This document shows, one piece after another, positions 1 to 6,182 of a DNA stretch of 10,418 bases. Made by a program: the position numbers and the translations under genes. Position 1 is the first letter of the stretch. Each line of letters starts with the position of its first letter. Location: NCBI GenBank assembly GCA_020850785.1, contig JADZDZ010000271.1:1-10418 (forward strand). Reading direction: 5' to 3'. This stretch comes from Candidatus Sumerlaeota bacterium (GTDB lineage Bacteria > Sumerlaeota > Sumerlaeia > SLMS01). The notes under the pieces were generated by a model. That model made no database searches. It was not told the origin of the DNA and saw only the letters and a program-made list of their open reading frames with translations.

Positions 1-755
1 CGGAATTCCCCATCGGCGGCGAGCAGGATGCCATGGGTGATTTGCGACAGGCTGATTTCATCATGTCCTTCGCCTCCATGCACAATGAGGGCGCGCTCGC
101 GGCCGAGCAGTTTCAGCGCCTGCGCCATCAGTTCCAGCATCGACGGGTGCGACACACCCAGAAGCTGCCGGCTCGGCAGCGCGGGGTTCGACAACGGCCC
201 TGCCAGGTTGAAAATTGTTCGCACCTTGATTTCGCGCCGCACGGGTCCCGCGTGCTTCATTGCGGGGTGGTACAACGGCGCAAACAGGAAGCAGAAATTG
301 TGGTCGCGCAGCATCCGCGCGCTTGTTGCTGCCGCGCAGTCGATCTTGTAACCGAGCGCCTGCAGCACGTCCGCGCTGCCGGACTTGGAGCTTACCGACT
401 TGTTTCCGTGCTTTGCGATGCGCACACCCGCAGCCGCGGCCAGCAGGGCGGTGCCCGTGGAAACATTGACAAGGCTGCGTCCCAATCCGCCGGGGCCACA
501 GGTGTCCATCACGACGCCCTTGATATCAGCGCGCGGGAACGGCGTCGCGTGCGCCAGCATCCCCTCCACCACAACCTTCAGGTGTTCGGGCCTTTCACCA
601 CGCACACGCAATCCCATCAACATCGCCGCCACCTGCGTTGGCAACGCATCGCCGCGCATGATCTCATCCAGCGCAAGGCGCAACCGCGCCGGATCGGGGG
701 CAGGGGCGCCATTGCCCCCTTCCATCACAAGTTCATCGAGGACCGCTTCAATCAT
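1..755 (-). CDS. trpD: Anthranilate phosphoribosyltransferase, 3' end cut by window edge
   Basis: TrpD transfers phosphoribose from PRPP to anthranilate, the second step of cytosolic tryptophan synthesis. I translated the minus strand by hand: 251 residues are readable without a stop, so about 90 C-terminal residues of a roughly 340-residue family are missing past the edge. Visible family landmarks are an N-terminal helical part (1-75), the phosphate-binding glycine loop and NVST (87-100), KHGNKSVSSKSGSADVL (115-131), the anthranilate-side stretch around 160-190 ending in FNLAGPLSNP, and the metal-binding HDE at 231-233. The ATG at 755 is the only upstream start, because an in-frame TAG lies four codons before it; no good Shine-Dalgarno is seen. 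The glycine loop reads GPGGLG instead of the usual GTGGDG (see findings). It follows moaE by 45 nt on the same strand, so co-transcription is likely. The product call is confident. Confidence 0.95.
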   Translation of the reverse strand, partial: MIEAVLDELVMEGGNGAPAPDPARLRLALDEIMRGDALPTQVAAMLMGLRVRGERPEHLKVVVEGMLAHATPFPRADIKGVVMDTCGPGGLGRSLVNVSTGTALLAAAAGVRIAKHGNKSVSSKSGSADVLQALGYKIDCAAATSARMLRDHNFCFLFAPLYHPAMKHAGPVRREIKVRTIFNLAGPLSNPALPSRQLLGVSHPSMLELMAQALKLLGRERALIVHGGEGHDEISLSQITHGILLAADGEF

Positions 756-800
756 GCGGGGCAGTTTCTACAGGCGCCTCGTCGCCGCTAGACAAAACTG

Positions 801-1253
801 TCAGGGTCCGGGGGCTTGTTTCCAAATGGGAACGCTTCGCTTAAGTTCATCAATCAGGAATCGCGCCGCCGCGAAGGCTTCCGCCCGGTGACCCGCCGCC
901 ACGGCAACGATCACGGACGATTCCCCGACACCCACGGCACCAACCCGATGATGAATGGCAATGCGTCGCAGCGGCCAGCGTTCGCGCGCCTGTGCAATCA
1001 GCTTGCGCGACTCCGCCTGCGCCATCCCCTCGTAGTGGTCATAGGACAGAGAATCAATGCGGCGATCGCCCTCCTGCGCGCGAACCGTGCCCGCAAAGGT
1101 GACGATTGCACCCACCGCGTCATCCTCGCTGCGCAAGGGGGACGGTTCGCAGGCAATTGCCTTCACCGCCGCATCCAGCGACAGCGGATCGCGTGTGATC
1201 AGGACAGCGTCGACGTCAGGATTCAAAACAGAAACAGCGCGACCAGCGGCCAT
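801..1253 (-). CDS. moaE: Molybdopterin synthase catalytic (large) subunit MoaE
   Basis: MoaE, with the thiocarboxylated small subunit MoaD, inserts two sulfurs into cyclic pyranopterin monophosphate to make molybdopterin in the cytosol. The 150-residue product matches the family length and carries its signature blocks: GAIVTFAGTVR (48-58), LSYDHYEGMAQAE (69-81), IHHRVGAVGVGESSVIVAV (100-118), GHRAEAF (121-127) and the catalytic lysine segment LKRSVPIWKQ (137-146), with Lys138 and Lys145 in the expected places. The start is uncertain. ATG at 1253 gives a 20-residue lead-in; a TTG at 1226, overlapping the stop of a possible upstream small reading frame, would remove nine residues. Neither has a clear Shine-Dalgarno. 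No moaD is visible next to it. It probably shares a transcript with trpD downstream, an unusual pairing. Confidence 0.93.
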   Translation of the reverse strand: MAAGRAVSVLNPDVDAVLITRDPLSLDAAVKAIACEPSPLRSEDDAVGAIVTFAGTVRAQEGDRRIDSLSYDHYEGMAQAESRKLIAQARERWPLRRIAIHHRVGAVGVGESSVIVAVAAGHRAEAFAAARFLIDELKRSVPIWKQAPGP

Positions 1254-1303
1254 AGCAGGATCAGCAGCACTTCATAGCGGTTCATTTTGATTCGCGCGCG
1301 CAT
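1223..1303 (-). CDS. Possible 26-residue membrane peptide overlapping moaE start
   Basis: A short reading frame of 26 codons begins with ATG at 1303 (a second ATG lies six codons in) and stops at TGA 1225-1223, overlapping the first ten codons of moaE in another frame. The product is MRARIKMNRYEV followed by a continuous hydrophobic run (LLILLWPLVALFLF): a positive N-terminus plus one short membrane helix. Its stop overlaps a TTG in the moaE frame, an arrangement compatible with translational coupling. There is no convincing Shine-Dalgarno, and the peptide is too short to judge by homology, so it may be chance. It is not moaD, which would be about 80 residues ending in GlyGly. Confidence 0.25.
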   Translation of the reverse strand: MRARIKMNRYEVLLILLWPLVALFLF

Positions 1304-1334
1304 AGCCGCCGATTCGCAAGGGATCATGGCACCC

Positions 1335-1371
1335 TGTCAAGAGAATGCCGCGCGCTGATGACAGCTTGACA
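1335..1371. promoter_or_regulatory. Divergent TTGACA hexamers forming an inverted repeat
   Basis: TGTCAAG (1335-1341) and CTTGACA (1365-1371) are perfect 7-bp inverted copies separated by 23 bp. Read outward, each contains a consensus -35 hexamer: TTGACA at 1340-1335 toward moaE and TTGACA at 1366-1371 toward the LON-domain gene. Neither has a good -10 at 16-18 bp (GCAATC at 1389-1394 on the plus side, GCGAAT on the minus side). Either these are divergent promoters with weak -10 boxes or the palindrome is an operator in the shared intergenic region. Confidence 0.35.
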
Positions 1372-1416
1372 AAAACGGCGCCACAAAGGCAATCATCCGT
1401 TCTTTGGTGAGGCTTT

Positions 1417-2073
1417 ATGAGCTTTCAAATCCCCTTCTTTCCGCTCCCCGATGCAGTGCTTTTTCCGCGCACGGTACTAAGTCTGCACATTTTCGAACCG
1501 CGCTACCGGGCGATGATGGACTACGTCATGGCGCAGGATCAGAAGGTCTTCGCCTTGGCCCACCTGCGCGACGGATACGAAGAACTCTACTTTGGCGCGC
1601 CACCAGTTTTCAAGGTCATGACACCCGCGCGTCTCCTGTTCGCCGACAAGTTGAAGGACGGACGGTGGAATATCCTCATTGAGGGAATCGCGCGAGCGCA
1701 GTTGCTGGAGGAGGTGCAAACCGAACCCTTCCGCATGGGACGCTTCGACATCATTCCCGATGAAATTGACCCCGCACGCCGACCTGAAACGGAGGCCCTG
1801 ATGTTCAAGCTCTCCGAATTCGCGGAACGCGCCGCGGAAGTCGTCGCGACGGAAAAGCGCACGCTGAGAAATCTGGTCAACACGCACCAACATCCCTCCA
1901 TCGTCTGCGACGTTGTTGCCTCACAGTTGGTGGCGGATGCCTACGCCCGTCAGTGCATTCTTGAGGAGCGGGATGTCATTCGCCGCCTGCGCCTGACGTC
2001 AATTCAGGTTCAGCACCTGCTCAACGAGCACGAAGCAAAAGAATCCGGCACGGACGTAACATCGAAAGATTGA
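1417..2073 (+). CDS. LON substrate-binding (N-terminal) domain protein
   Basis: A 218-residue protein consisting of the domain that forms the N-terminus of Lon protease, without the AAA+ or protease parts. Visible hallmarks are IPFFPLPDAVLFPRTVLSLHIFEPRYRAMM (residues 5-34), the typical start of the family, followed by a beta-rich core (about 40-115, with an LIEGIARAQLLEE strand pair) and a helical C-terminal third (about 125-205). Stand-alone proteins of this kind are widespread; they are thought to bind peptides or proteins and their role is unproven. The start at ATG 1417 is supported by GGTGAGG just upstream and by the family motif beginning at residue 5. The next gene starts 36 nt downstream with no terminator between, so the two are probably co-transcribed. 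Confidence 0.88.
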   Translation: MSFQIPFFPLPDAVLFPRTVLSLHIFEPRYRAMMDYVMAQDQKVFALAHLRDGYEELYFGAPPVFKVMTPARLLFADKLKDGRWNILIEGIARAQLLEEVQTEPFRMGRFDIIPDEIDPARRPETEALMFKLSEFAERAAEVVATEKRTLRNLVNTHQHPSIVCDVVASQLVADAYARQCILEERDVIRRLRLTSIQVQHLLNEHEAKESGTDVTSKD

Positions 2074-2109
2074 CCCAGCGGCCACAGGGCGCGGACCTTC
2101 CTCCGCATC

Positions 2110-3288
2110 GTGATCGGCAACCTCCTCAAAATTCCCAAGCTTCCCGTCGCGGGCTTCTGGCTTCGCCTGCTTGCCCACGTGATCGACTGGATACTGATTC
2201 TTTCCGCGCTCCACATCTTTTCCCGCGCCATTCCCAACGTCTACTTCGCTCTGGGGCGCTGGGCTCCCTATCTGAACTCACTCTTCGCGTTTCTCTATTT
2301 CGTGCTCTTCAACGGCCCCTTTGGGCGGGGGAGAACGCTAGGGAAACTAATCATCGGAATCCGCGTCACCGACTACGCGGGGGAGGGAATTTCCTACCGC
2401 CAGGCGCTGATCCGCACCGTCGTCCTCTACCCGCTCTTCGTCACCGTGCCGCTGATGGAGGTCATCCTTGGCCACTCACACAGCGAAATGGGAGATTATA
2501 TCCAGCGCCTCGTGACAGTGTTCCCCGCTGCGGCCCTGTGGCTCGCGACGGCGATCGTAATCGCCTTCAACCCCTTCAAGCAGGGGCTGCACGACTACCT
2601 TGCCGAAACCTTGGTTCAACCGGGGAGAACAACAGCCGTCGGAGCCGCATTTGAAGACCTTGCAGCGAAGATGGGAGTGGACTGGAAGCAGTTCCATCGG
2701 CAGCCGCAAATCTCCGGCCTCATTACAATCGTCATGGTCGTCGTGTTGCTCGGCTACATGTCGCACCCCTCGCTGGCAAGCGAGGCAACCCGCGAGCGCT
2801 ACCGGGAGACCTACGCGATGACCTCGGTGCCAGAACTCGCCGGGAGCCGCTTTGAGTCCAACATGGGCGCCACGGTGGAAGTCTACCGCGCGAACGCCGC
2901 GACCTTCGGCTACCCGAAGCTCACGGATGACGATTCGCTTTCCAGCCAGTCTCTGGTTTTCGTTCTGGAAAACAACCGGGCGGACTCCTGGGATGGCTTC
3001 CTGACGAAGGCGCAGCAGGAAACCGTTTGCAGGGAAATGGCCTATACATTCGCGGAAAAACTGATCCCAAAGATCGCGCAACAAGCTGCGCAGATGGAAA
3101 GCAACCCCGCCGAATTGGAGAAAATTCTTGGTCTTTTGAAGAATAATCCCGTTGTGATAATTGTCGCACTCAATCACACAATCATGCTCACGCCATATCC
3201 TGATCCATTAAAGAAGAAAGAATATTCTTTGCAGGTGGTGAAGAAAATTTCATTGGGAACGGTTTCCCCAAAAGACACAAATAAGTAA
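2110..3288 (+). CDS. RDD-family membrane protein with a long C-terminal extracytoplasmic or cytoplasmic domain
   Basis: A 392-residue integral membrane protein. The N-terminal RDD domain shows the three residues that name the family: Arg19 and Asp26 in the first helix (GFWLRLLAHVIDW) and Asp162 in KQGLHDYLAETLV, plus GRTLGKLIIGIRV (74-86). Hydrophobic segments lie at about 24-39, 51-69, 103-120, 136-155 and 202-217. Some RDD proteins have been linked to ion transport, but the substrate here is unknown. Residues 218-392 form a soluble domain I do not recognise, outside the usual domain length. The start is GTG at 2110: the frame is closed by a stop at 2071-2073 and holds no other start before the first helix. 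The last 60 codons or so are clearly more AT-rich than the rest of the gene. It is probably co-transcribed with the LON-domain gene. Confidence 0.85.
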   Translation: MIGNLLKIPKLPVAGFWLRLLAHVIDWILILSALHIFSRAIPNVYFALGRWAPYLNSLFAFLYFVLFNGPFGRGRTLGKLIIGIRVTDYAGEGISYRQALIRTVVLYPLFVTVPLMEVILGHSHSEMGDYIQRLVTVFPAAALWLATAIVIAFNPFKQGLHDYLAETLVQPGRTTAVGAAFEDLAAKMGVDWKQFHRQPQISGLITIVMVVVLLGYMSHPSLASEATRERYRETYAMTSVPELAGSRFESNMGATVEVYRANAATFGYPKLTDDDSLSSQSLVFVLENNRADSWDGFLTKAQQETVCREMAYTFAEKLIPKIAQQAAQMESNPAELEKILGLLKNNPVVIIVALNHTIMLTPYPDPLKKKEYSLQVVKKISLGTVSPKDTNK

Positions 3289-3305
3289 TGCAGGCCCCTT
3301 CGCTT

Positions 3306-3332
3306 GCAAAAGAAATTTTGCCATCATTTTTT
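3306..3332 (+). terminator. Candidate weak intrinsic terminator after the RDD gene
   Basis: GCAAAA (3306-3311) and TTTTGC (3316-3321) form a perfect 6-bp stem with a GAAA loop, followed after CATCA by six T residues (3327-3332). The stem is AT-rich, so termination may be partial. It lies 18 nt past the RDD stop codon, as expected for the end of the LON-RDD transcript. Confidence 0.45.
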
Positions 3333-3352
3333 CCTTGATCCAAAGCGTTTAA

Positions 3353-3374
3353 ACAACAAGTATCCCAATGTTGT
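3353..3374. repeat. Short inverted repeat upstream of the 152-residue gene
   Basis: ACAACA (3353-3358) and TGTTGT (3369-3374) are inverted copies with a 10-bp spacer, in the AT-rich intergenic region 39-60 bp before the ATG of the next gene. It could be an operator or a leader hairpin; a 6-bp match can also be chance. A candidate -35 (TTGATC, 3335-3340) precedes it, but no convincing -10 is placed correctly. Confidence 0.25.
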
Positions 3375-3412
3375 AGTATGTAACAAATCATTGTGAAGGT
3401 CATCAGGTTCAA

Positions 3413-3871
3413 ATGAGTGTGAATGTAGTTGCATCAATCGAGGAATTGAAGAAAGCGTACGAATCCGAAGTTGAAAAGATTCGTCGCCAGTTCGATGAAA
3501 AACGCAACCTTGCGCTGGAGCCTGCCCGCAAACGGCTGCAGGAAATCCGCGAAGCCCGCGCAAAACTGGACCGCGAAGAGGAAGAAATTCTCGCGGCCTT
3601 GGGCGAACCCATCGAGGGAAAGAAGCGGCGCACTACCGGTCGCCGCATGACCGCTCAGCACAAGAAGTCCGTTCTGGGCAAATATGTATCCCAAGGATAT
3701 ATCAAACACGGAACCGTGCTGTCCAAGGAGCTTCGGACGGCGTTGAAGGACGAAGGACTTGGCACGAATGATTTCCGCATCCTCGGCAATTACTTGCCTT
3801 CGGGATGGGAAGCGCGCTCAAACGGCCTTCGTGGCATTGCTGCTGAAACAGTCTTTTACTATAACGGCTGA
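3413..3871 (+). CDS. Hypothetical protein with coiled-coil N-terminus and basic C-terminal domain
   Basis: I do not recognise this 152-residue soluble protein. Residues 8-63 are almost entirely charged and helix-forming, with hydrophobic residues at heptad-like spacing, a probable coiled coil. A strongly basic linker follows (GKKRRTTGRRM, 69-79). The C-terminal part (80-152) contains helix-turn-helix-sized segments (SKELRTALKDEGLGTNDFRILGNYL) and ends in a small aromatic tail (FYYNG). A dimeric nucleic-acid-binding or nucleoid-type protein would fit this shape, but nothing proves it. The start at ATG 3413 has only a weak AGG before it. The gene stands alone: it is flanked by a candidate terminator upstream and a very strong terminator just downstream, which suggests its own transcription unit. 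Confidence 0.7.
   Translation: MSVNVVASIEELKKAYESEVEKIRRQFDEKRNLALEPARKRLQEIREARAKLDREEEEILAALGEPIEGKKRRTTGRRMTAQHKKSVLGKYVSQGYIKHGTVLSKELRTALKDEGLGTNDFRILGNYLPSGWEARSNGLRGIAAETVFYYNG
3837..3865 (+). promoter_or_regulatory. Candidate promoter inside the 3' end of the 152-residue gene
   Basis: TTGCTG (3837-3842) and TATAAC (3860-3865) are separated by exactly 17 bp; the -10 matches consensus at five of six positions, the -35 at three. It would start transcripts near 3872, just in front of the strong hairpin, and could supply the phosphoesterase gene if that hairpin is read through. This is a pattern match only. Confidence 0.22.
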
Positions 3872-3889
3872 TTGCGATGACATTGGATT

Positions 3890-3929
3890 GAGGCCCTTCC
3901 TTCGCCATGAAGGAAGGGCCTCCCTTTTT
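3890..3929 (+). terminator. Strong intrinsic terminator
   Basis: A perfect 14-bp stem (3890-3903 with 3909-3922, core GGCCCTTCCTTC pairing with GAAGGAAGGGCC) has a five-base loop GCCAT and is followed by CCTTTTT (3923-3929). It lies 18 nt after the stop of the 152-residue gene and is the clearest terminator in the window. The next gene begins only 20 nt after the T-run. Confidence 0.9.
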
Positions 3930-3949
3930 CCGGAAATGACCTCTTTGAG

Positions 3950-4873
3950 ATGAGCGGGAAAATCAAGTTTGCACACATTGGCGACCTGCATTTTTGGCAC
4001 GTTCCACTCAACCCATTTTTGCTCTTCAGTAAGCGTCTGCTGGGCGTTGGAAACTTGCTCGTGGGAGGTCGCGCCAGAAGGTTTCGCAAGGAACTTGCGC
4101 CGCTGCTGGCAGCCAAACTGAAAACTCTGGATGTTTTGGCGCACTTGTTCAGCGGGGATTTTTCCACTACCTCTCTTCCCCACGAATTTGAACAGGCGTC
4201 GCATCAATTCTCCGGCTTCCCCGATCATGTGAAGTTCTATGCAGTTCCCGGAAACCATGACTGCTACATTCCTTCCGAGTTGTCGGGCCGCGCCTTCACA
4301 CAGGGATTAACGCAGCGCTTCAATCCGGAGACCGCCATTTCCCTGACGGTGCTGTCGCCGCAAATTGGCCTCCTGCGCATCAACGCCACAACCAGCAACG
4401 GGTTGGCGGCACATGGCCGGATCACGCCGCAGCATCTTGCCTTTCTCGCCCAGCACCGCGAGCGGATCGTTCGCGACTTCGGTCACTTGATTGTGTTGTG
4501 CCACTTCCCGCCGGAGGACCCGCCCGGTGTCTTGAAGCACGACCGCGGTCCGCAGTTGTTGAGCGTGAAGCCACTGCTTGAATTCATCGCGGGCCTTCCG
4601 CTGCCGGTGCTCTGGCTCCACGGCCATCATCACTATCGCTGGTTGTTCGGAAGTCCCACCGTGGCGAATCTCACCTACGTCAACGGGGGAGCGCCGCTAA
4701 TGCGTTTTGCCGGGGGAGCGCCGGACCTTGGCTTCCACGAAATCGAGTTCACCGAAAACATCCCCATCATCCGAACGCACTACAGGGATGCGCACCGGGA
4801 GGATTGGAAGTCGGTCGAGACGGACCTTCCCAAGTCCGGCAAATTCACCGACCTGCAGAAGCTCCAAAAATGA
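3950..4873 (+). CDS. Calcineurin-like metallophosphoesterase
   Basis: A 307-residue soluble protein with every metal-binding motif of the binuclear metallophosphoesterase fold in order: GDLH (Asp12, His14), SGDF (Asp70), GNHD (Asn102, His103), CHFPPE (His185) and GHHH (225-228, metal ligands of the GHxH type). It therefore very probably hydrolyses a phosphoester using two metal ions. Substrate is unknown; relatives act on cyclic nucleotides, nucleic acids, lipids or proteins. There is no signal peptide, so a cytosolic location is expected. ATG at 3950 is the only sensible start, because the GDLH motif lies at residue 11. The ribosome site is weak. It begins 20 nt after a strong terminator, so either its promoter overlaps that hairpin or it depends on read-through. 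It converges with rplT. Confidence 0.92.
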   Translation: MSGKIKFAHIGDLHFWHVPLNPFLLFSKRLLGVGNLLVGGRARRFRKELAPLLAAKLKTLDVLAHLFSGDFSTTSLPHEFEQASHQFSGFPDHVKFYAVPGNHDCYIPSELSGRAFTQGLTQRFNPETAISLTVLSPQIGLLRINATTSNGLAAHGRITPQHLAFLAQHRERIVRDFGHLIVLCHFPPEDPPGVLKHDRGPQLLSVKPLLEFIAGLPLPVLWLHGHHHYRWLFGSPTVANLTYVNGGAPLMRFAGGAPDLGFHEIEFTENIPIIRTHYRDAHREDWKSVETDLPKSGKFTDLQKLQK

Positions 4874-4898
4874 AAAGCCCCGCCTTGCGGCAGGGCTT
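4861..4898 (-). terminator. Terminator of the infC-rpmI-rplT operon (shared convergent hairpin)
   Basis: AAGCCC (4875-4880) pairs with GGGCTT (4893-4898), and after one C/A mismatch GCC (4882-4884) pairs with GGC (4889-4891), loop TTGC. On the minus strand the stem is followed by TTTTCATTTTT, a good T-tract, 27 nt past the rplT stop. On the plus strand the T-tract is poor, so it mainly serves the minus strand but may also stop phosphoesterase transcripts. Confidence 0.75.
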
Positions 4899-4924
4899 GG
4901 TTCCGACGAATTGCAGTTCGGGAC

Positions 4925-5320
4925 TCAGATGTGCGGAACGGTGCGCGCGGCGGTCTTTTCCTTGCTCGTGCCAAGGGCCTTGCGTGCGCGTTCAACGATG
5001 CTCGTGAAGCCCTGGGGATCATTGATGGCAAGCTCGCTCAGCATCTTGCGATCGAGTTCCACGTTGGCGATGCGCAGGCCATTCACAAGGCGGCTGTAGG
5101 CGATGCCATTGATGCGGCAGGCCGCGTTGATGCGCGCGATCCACATCATGCGAATGTTGCGCTTCTTTGTGCGGCGGTCGCGGTAGGCGTACACCAACGC
5201 CTTCTTGACGGTTTCCTTCGCGTTCTGAAACAGGCGATGGCGTCCACCGAAGGCGCCACGCGCAGCCTTCATGATTTTCTTACGGCGGCGGCGCGATGCC
5301 GGATTGTTTGTAGCTCTCAT
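4925..5320 (-). CDS. rplT: 50S ribosomal protein L20
   Basis: L20 binds 23S rRNA early in large-subunit assembly. The 131-residue product carries the family core: basic N-terminus RRRRKKIMKAARGAFGGRHRLF (10-31), AYRDRRTKKRNIRMMWIARINAA (45-67), the highly conserved central block, and YSRLVNGLRIANVELDRKMLSELA (75-98). It is about a dozen residues longer than the common form, the extra lying at the C-terminus (KEKTAARTVPHI). The ATG at 5320 has GAGGT about nine bases upstream. It is the last gene of the infC-rpmI-rplT operon, 44 nt after rpmI. In several bacteria L20 represses this operon by binding its mRNA; a candidate leader target is present in front of infC. Confidence 0.98.
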   Translation of the reverse strand: MRATNNPASRRRRKKIMKAARGAFGGRHRLFQNAKETVKKALVYAYRDRRTKKRNIRMMWIARINAACRINGIAYSRLVNGLRIANVELDRKMLSELAINDPQGFTSIVERARKALGTSKEKTAARTVPHI

Positions 5321-5364
5321 GTCTTGGTGACCTCAGTCGTGTTGAATTGTGATCGGTGGAATTT

Positions 5365-5562
5365 TCAGTGCGCGACCATCATGGTCTTAATGCGCTTCTC
5401 ATCGGCCTTGGAAACCAGCGTGCTCTGGCGAAGGCGGCGTTTGCGGGCCGGGCTCTTCTTCGTCAGGATGTGGCGGTGGTTCTGCTTCGCGCGCTTCACC
5501 TTGCCGCTTGCGGTGACGCGGAAACGCTTCACGACGCTTTTTTTGGATTTCATCTTTGGCAT
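5365..5562 (-). CDS. rpmI: 50S ribosomal protein L35
   Basis: A 65-residue, very basic protein, the usual length for L35. It shows the family pattern MPKMKSKKSVVKRFRVTASGKVKR (1-24), then NHRHILTKKSPARKRRLR (28-45) and a short C-terminal tail. L35 sits in the large ribosomal subunit. The ATG at 5562 is preceded by AAAGGAA. It lies 36 nt after infC and 44 nt before rplT, the order conserved across most bacteria, with all three genes on one transcript. Confidence 0.98.
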   Translation of the reverse strand: MPKMKSKKSVVKRFRVTASGKVKRAKQNHRHILTKKSPARKRRLRQSTLVSKADEKRIKTMMVAH

Positions 5563-5598
5563 GCTTGCTATGTTCCTTTTCTGTGTAACTCTTGGTTG

Positions 5599-6177
5599 TC
5601 AGTTCGTCTTTGCAGGCGCTGGCGCGGGTGCCTTGGGCGCTTGCTTTCGCGGGTTCCAATCCTTGCGGCGCCCCATGACCAGGCTGATCTGCTTGCCCAT
5701 GCGCGCCACCGGGGATTCGAGTTCGCCGATGTCCTTCAGGCCCTCGCGGATCGCCTCGACCAGCTTGTCGCCCATTTCCGGGTTCGTGACTTCGCGGCCG
5801 CGGAAGATCACGGTAAACTTTACCTTGTCGCCCTTCTCAAGGAACTCCCGCGCGTGCTTCAGCTTGAAATCGCGGTCATGGGAATCGATCGCGACGCGCA
5901 TCTTGACTTCCTTCAGGTGGATCGTGGTCGCCTTCTTCTTCGACTCCTTCAGCTTCTTTTTGCGTTCATACAAGACCTTCTTGTAATCGTAGATCTTGCA
6001 GACGGGCGGAACGGCGTCCGGGGACACCTCCACCAGATCAAGCTGCTGAGCCTCGGCCTTCCTGAGCGCCTCCTCAATGGGGACGATACCAACCTGCTCA
6101 CCGTTTGAATCAATCAGGCGAACTTCTTTGACGCGAATCTGGTGATTGATCCGCGTGTCATCTGGCTTGGTAGCGAT
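5599..6177 (-). CDS. infC: Translation initiation factor IF-3, apparent ATC start
   Basis: IF-3 binds the 30S subunit, prevents premature 50S joining and proofreads start codon and initiator tRNA. The 192-residue product has both IF-3 domains: the N-terminal one (INHQIRVKEVRLIDSNGEQV, then LDLVEVSPDAVPPVCKIYDYKK), a lysine-rich linker helix (YERKKKLKESKKK) and the C-terminal domain with VKFTVIFRGREVTN. A proline/alanine tail follows. Between an in-frame TGA 27 nt upstream and the conserved domain there is no ATG, GTG or TTG. The only good candidate is ATC at 6177-6175, five bases after a perfect GGAGGT (6188-6183). Rare start codons (AUU in Escherichia coli) are the known means of IF-3 autocontrol, so this is a credible start. 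It is the first gene of the infC-rpmI-rplT operon. Confidence 0.96.
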   Translation of the reverse strand: MATKPDDTRINHQIRVKEVRLIDSNGEQVGIVPIEEALRKAEAQQLDLVEVSPDAVPPVCKIYDYKKVLYERKKKLKESKKKATTIHLKEVKMRVAIDSHDRDFKLKHAREFLEKGDKVKFTVIFRGREVTNPEMGDKLVEAIREGLKDIGELESPVARMGKQISLVMGRRKDWNPRKQAPKAPAPAPAKTN

Positions 6178-6182
6178 GTGGC

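Noticed and set aside
33..791. Plus-strand open frame of 252 codons over trpD
   Set aside because: The minus strand translates cleanly as TrpD for 251 residues; the plus-strand frame has no recognisable domain and is arginine/histidine-rich noise.
1223..1303. The small frame upstream of moaE as moaD
   Set aside because: MoaD is about 80 residues with a C-terminal GlyGly; this is 26 residues of membrane-helix type.
4931..5986. Long plus-strand open frame opposite rplT, rpmI and infC
   Set aside because: It is antisense to three universally conserved translation genes in the standard operon order; its composition simply mirrors theirs and no family is seen.
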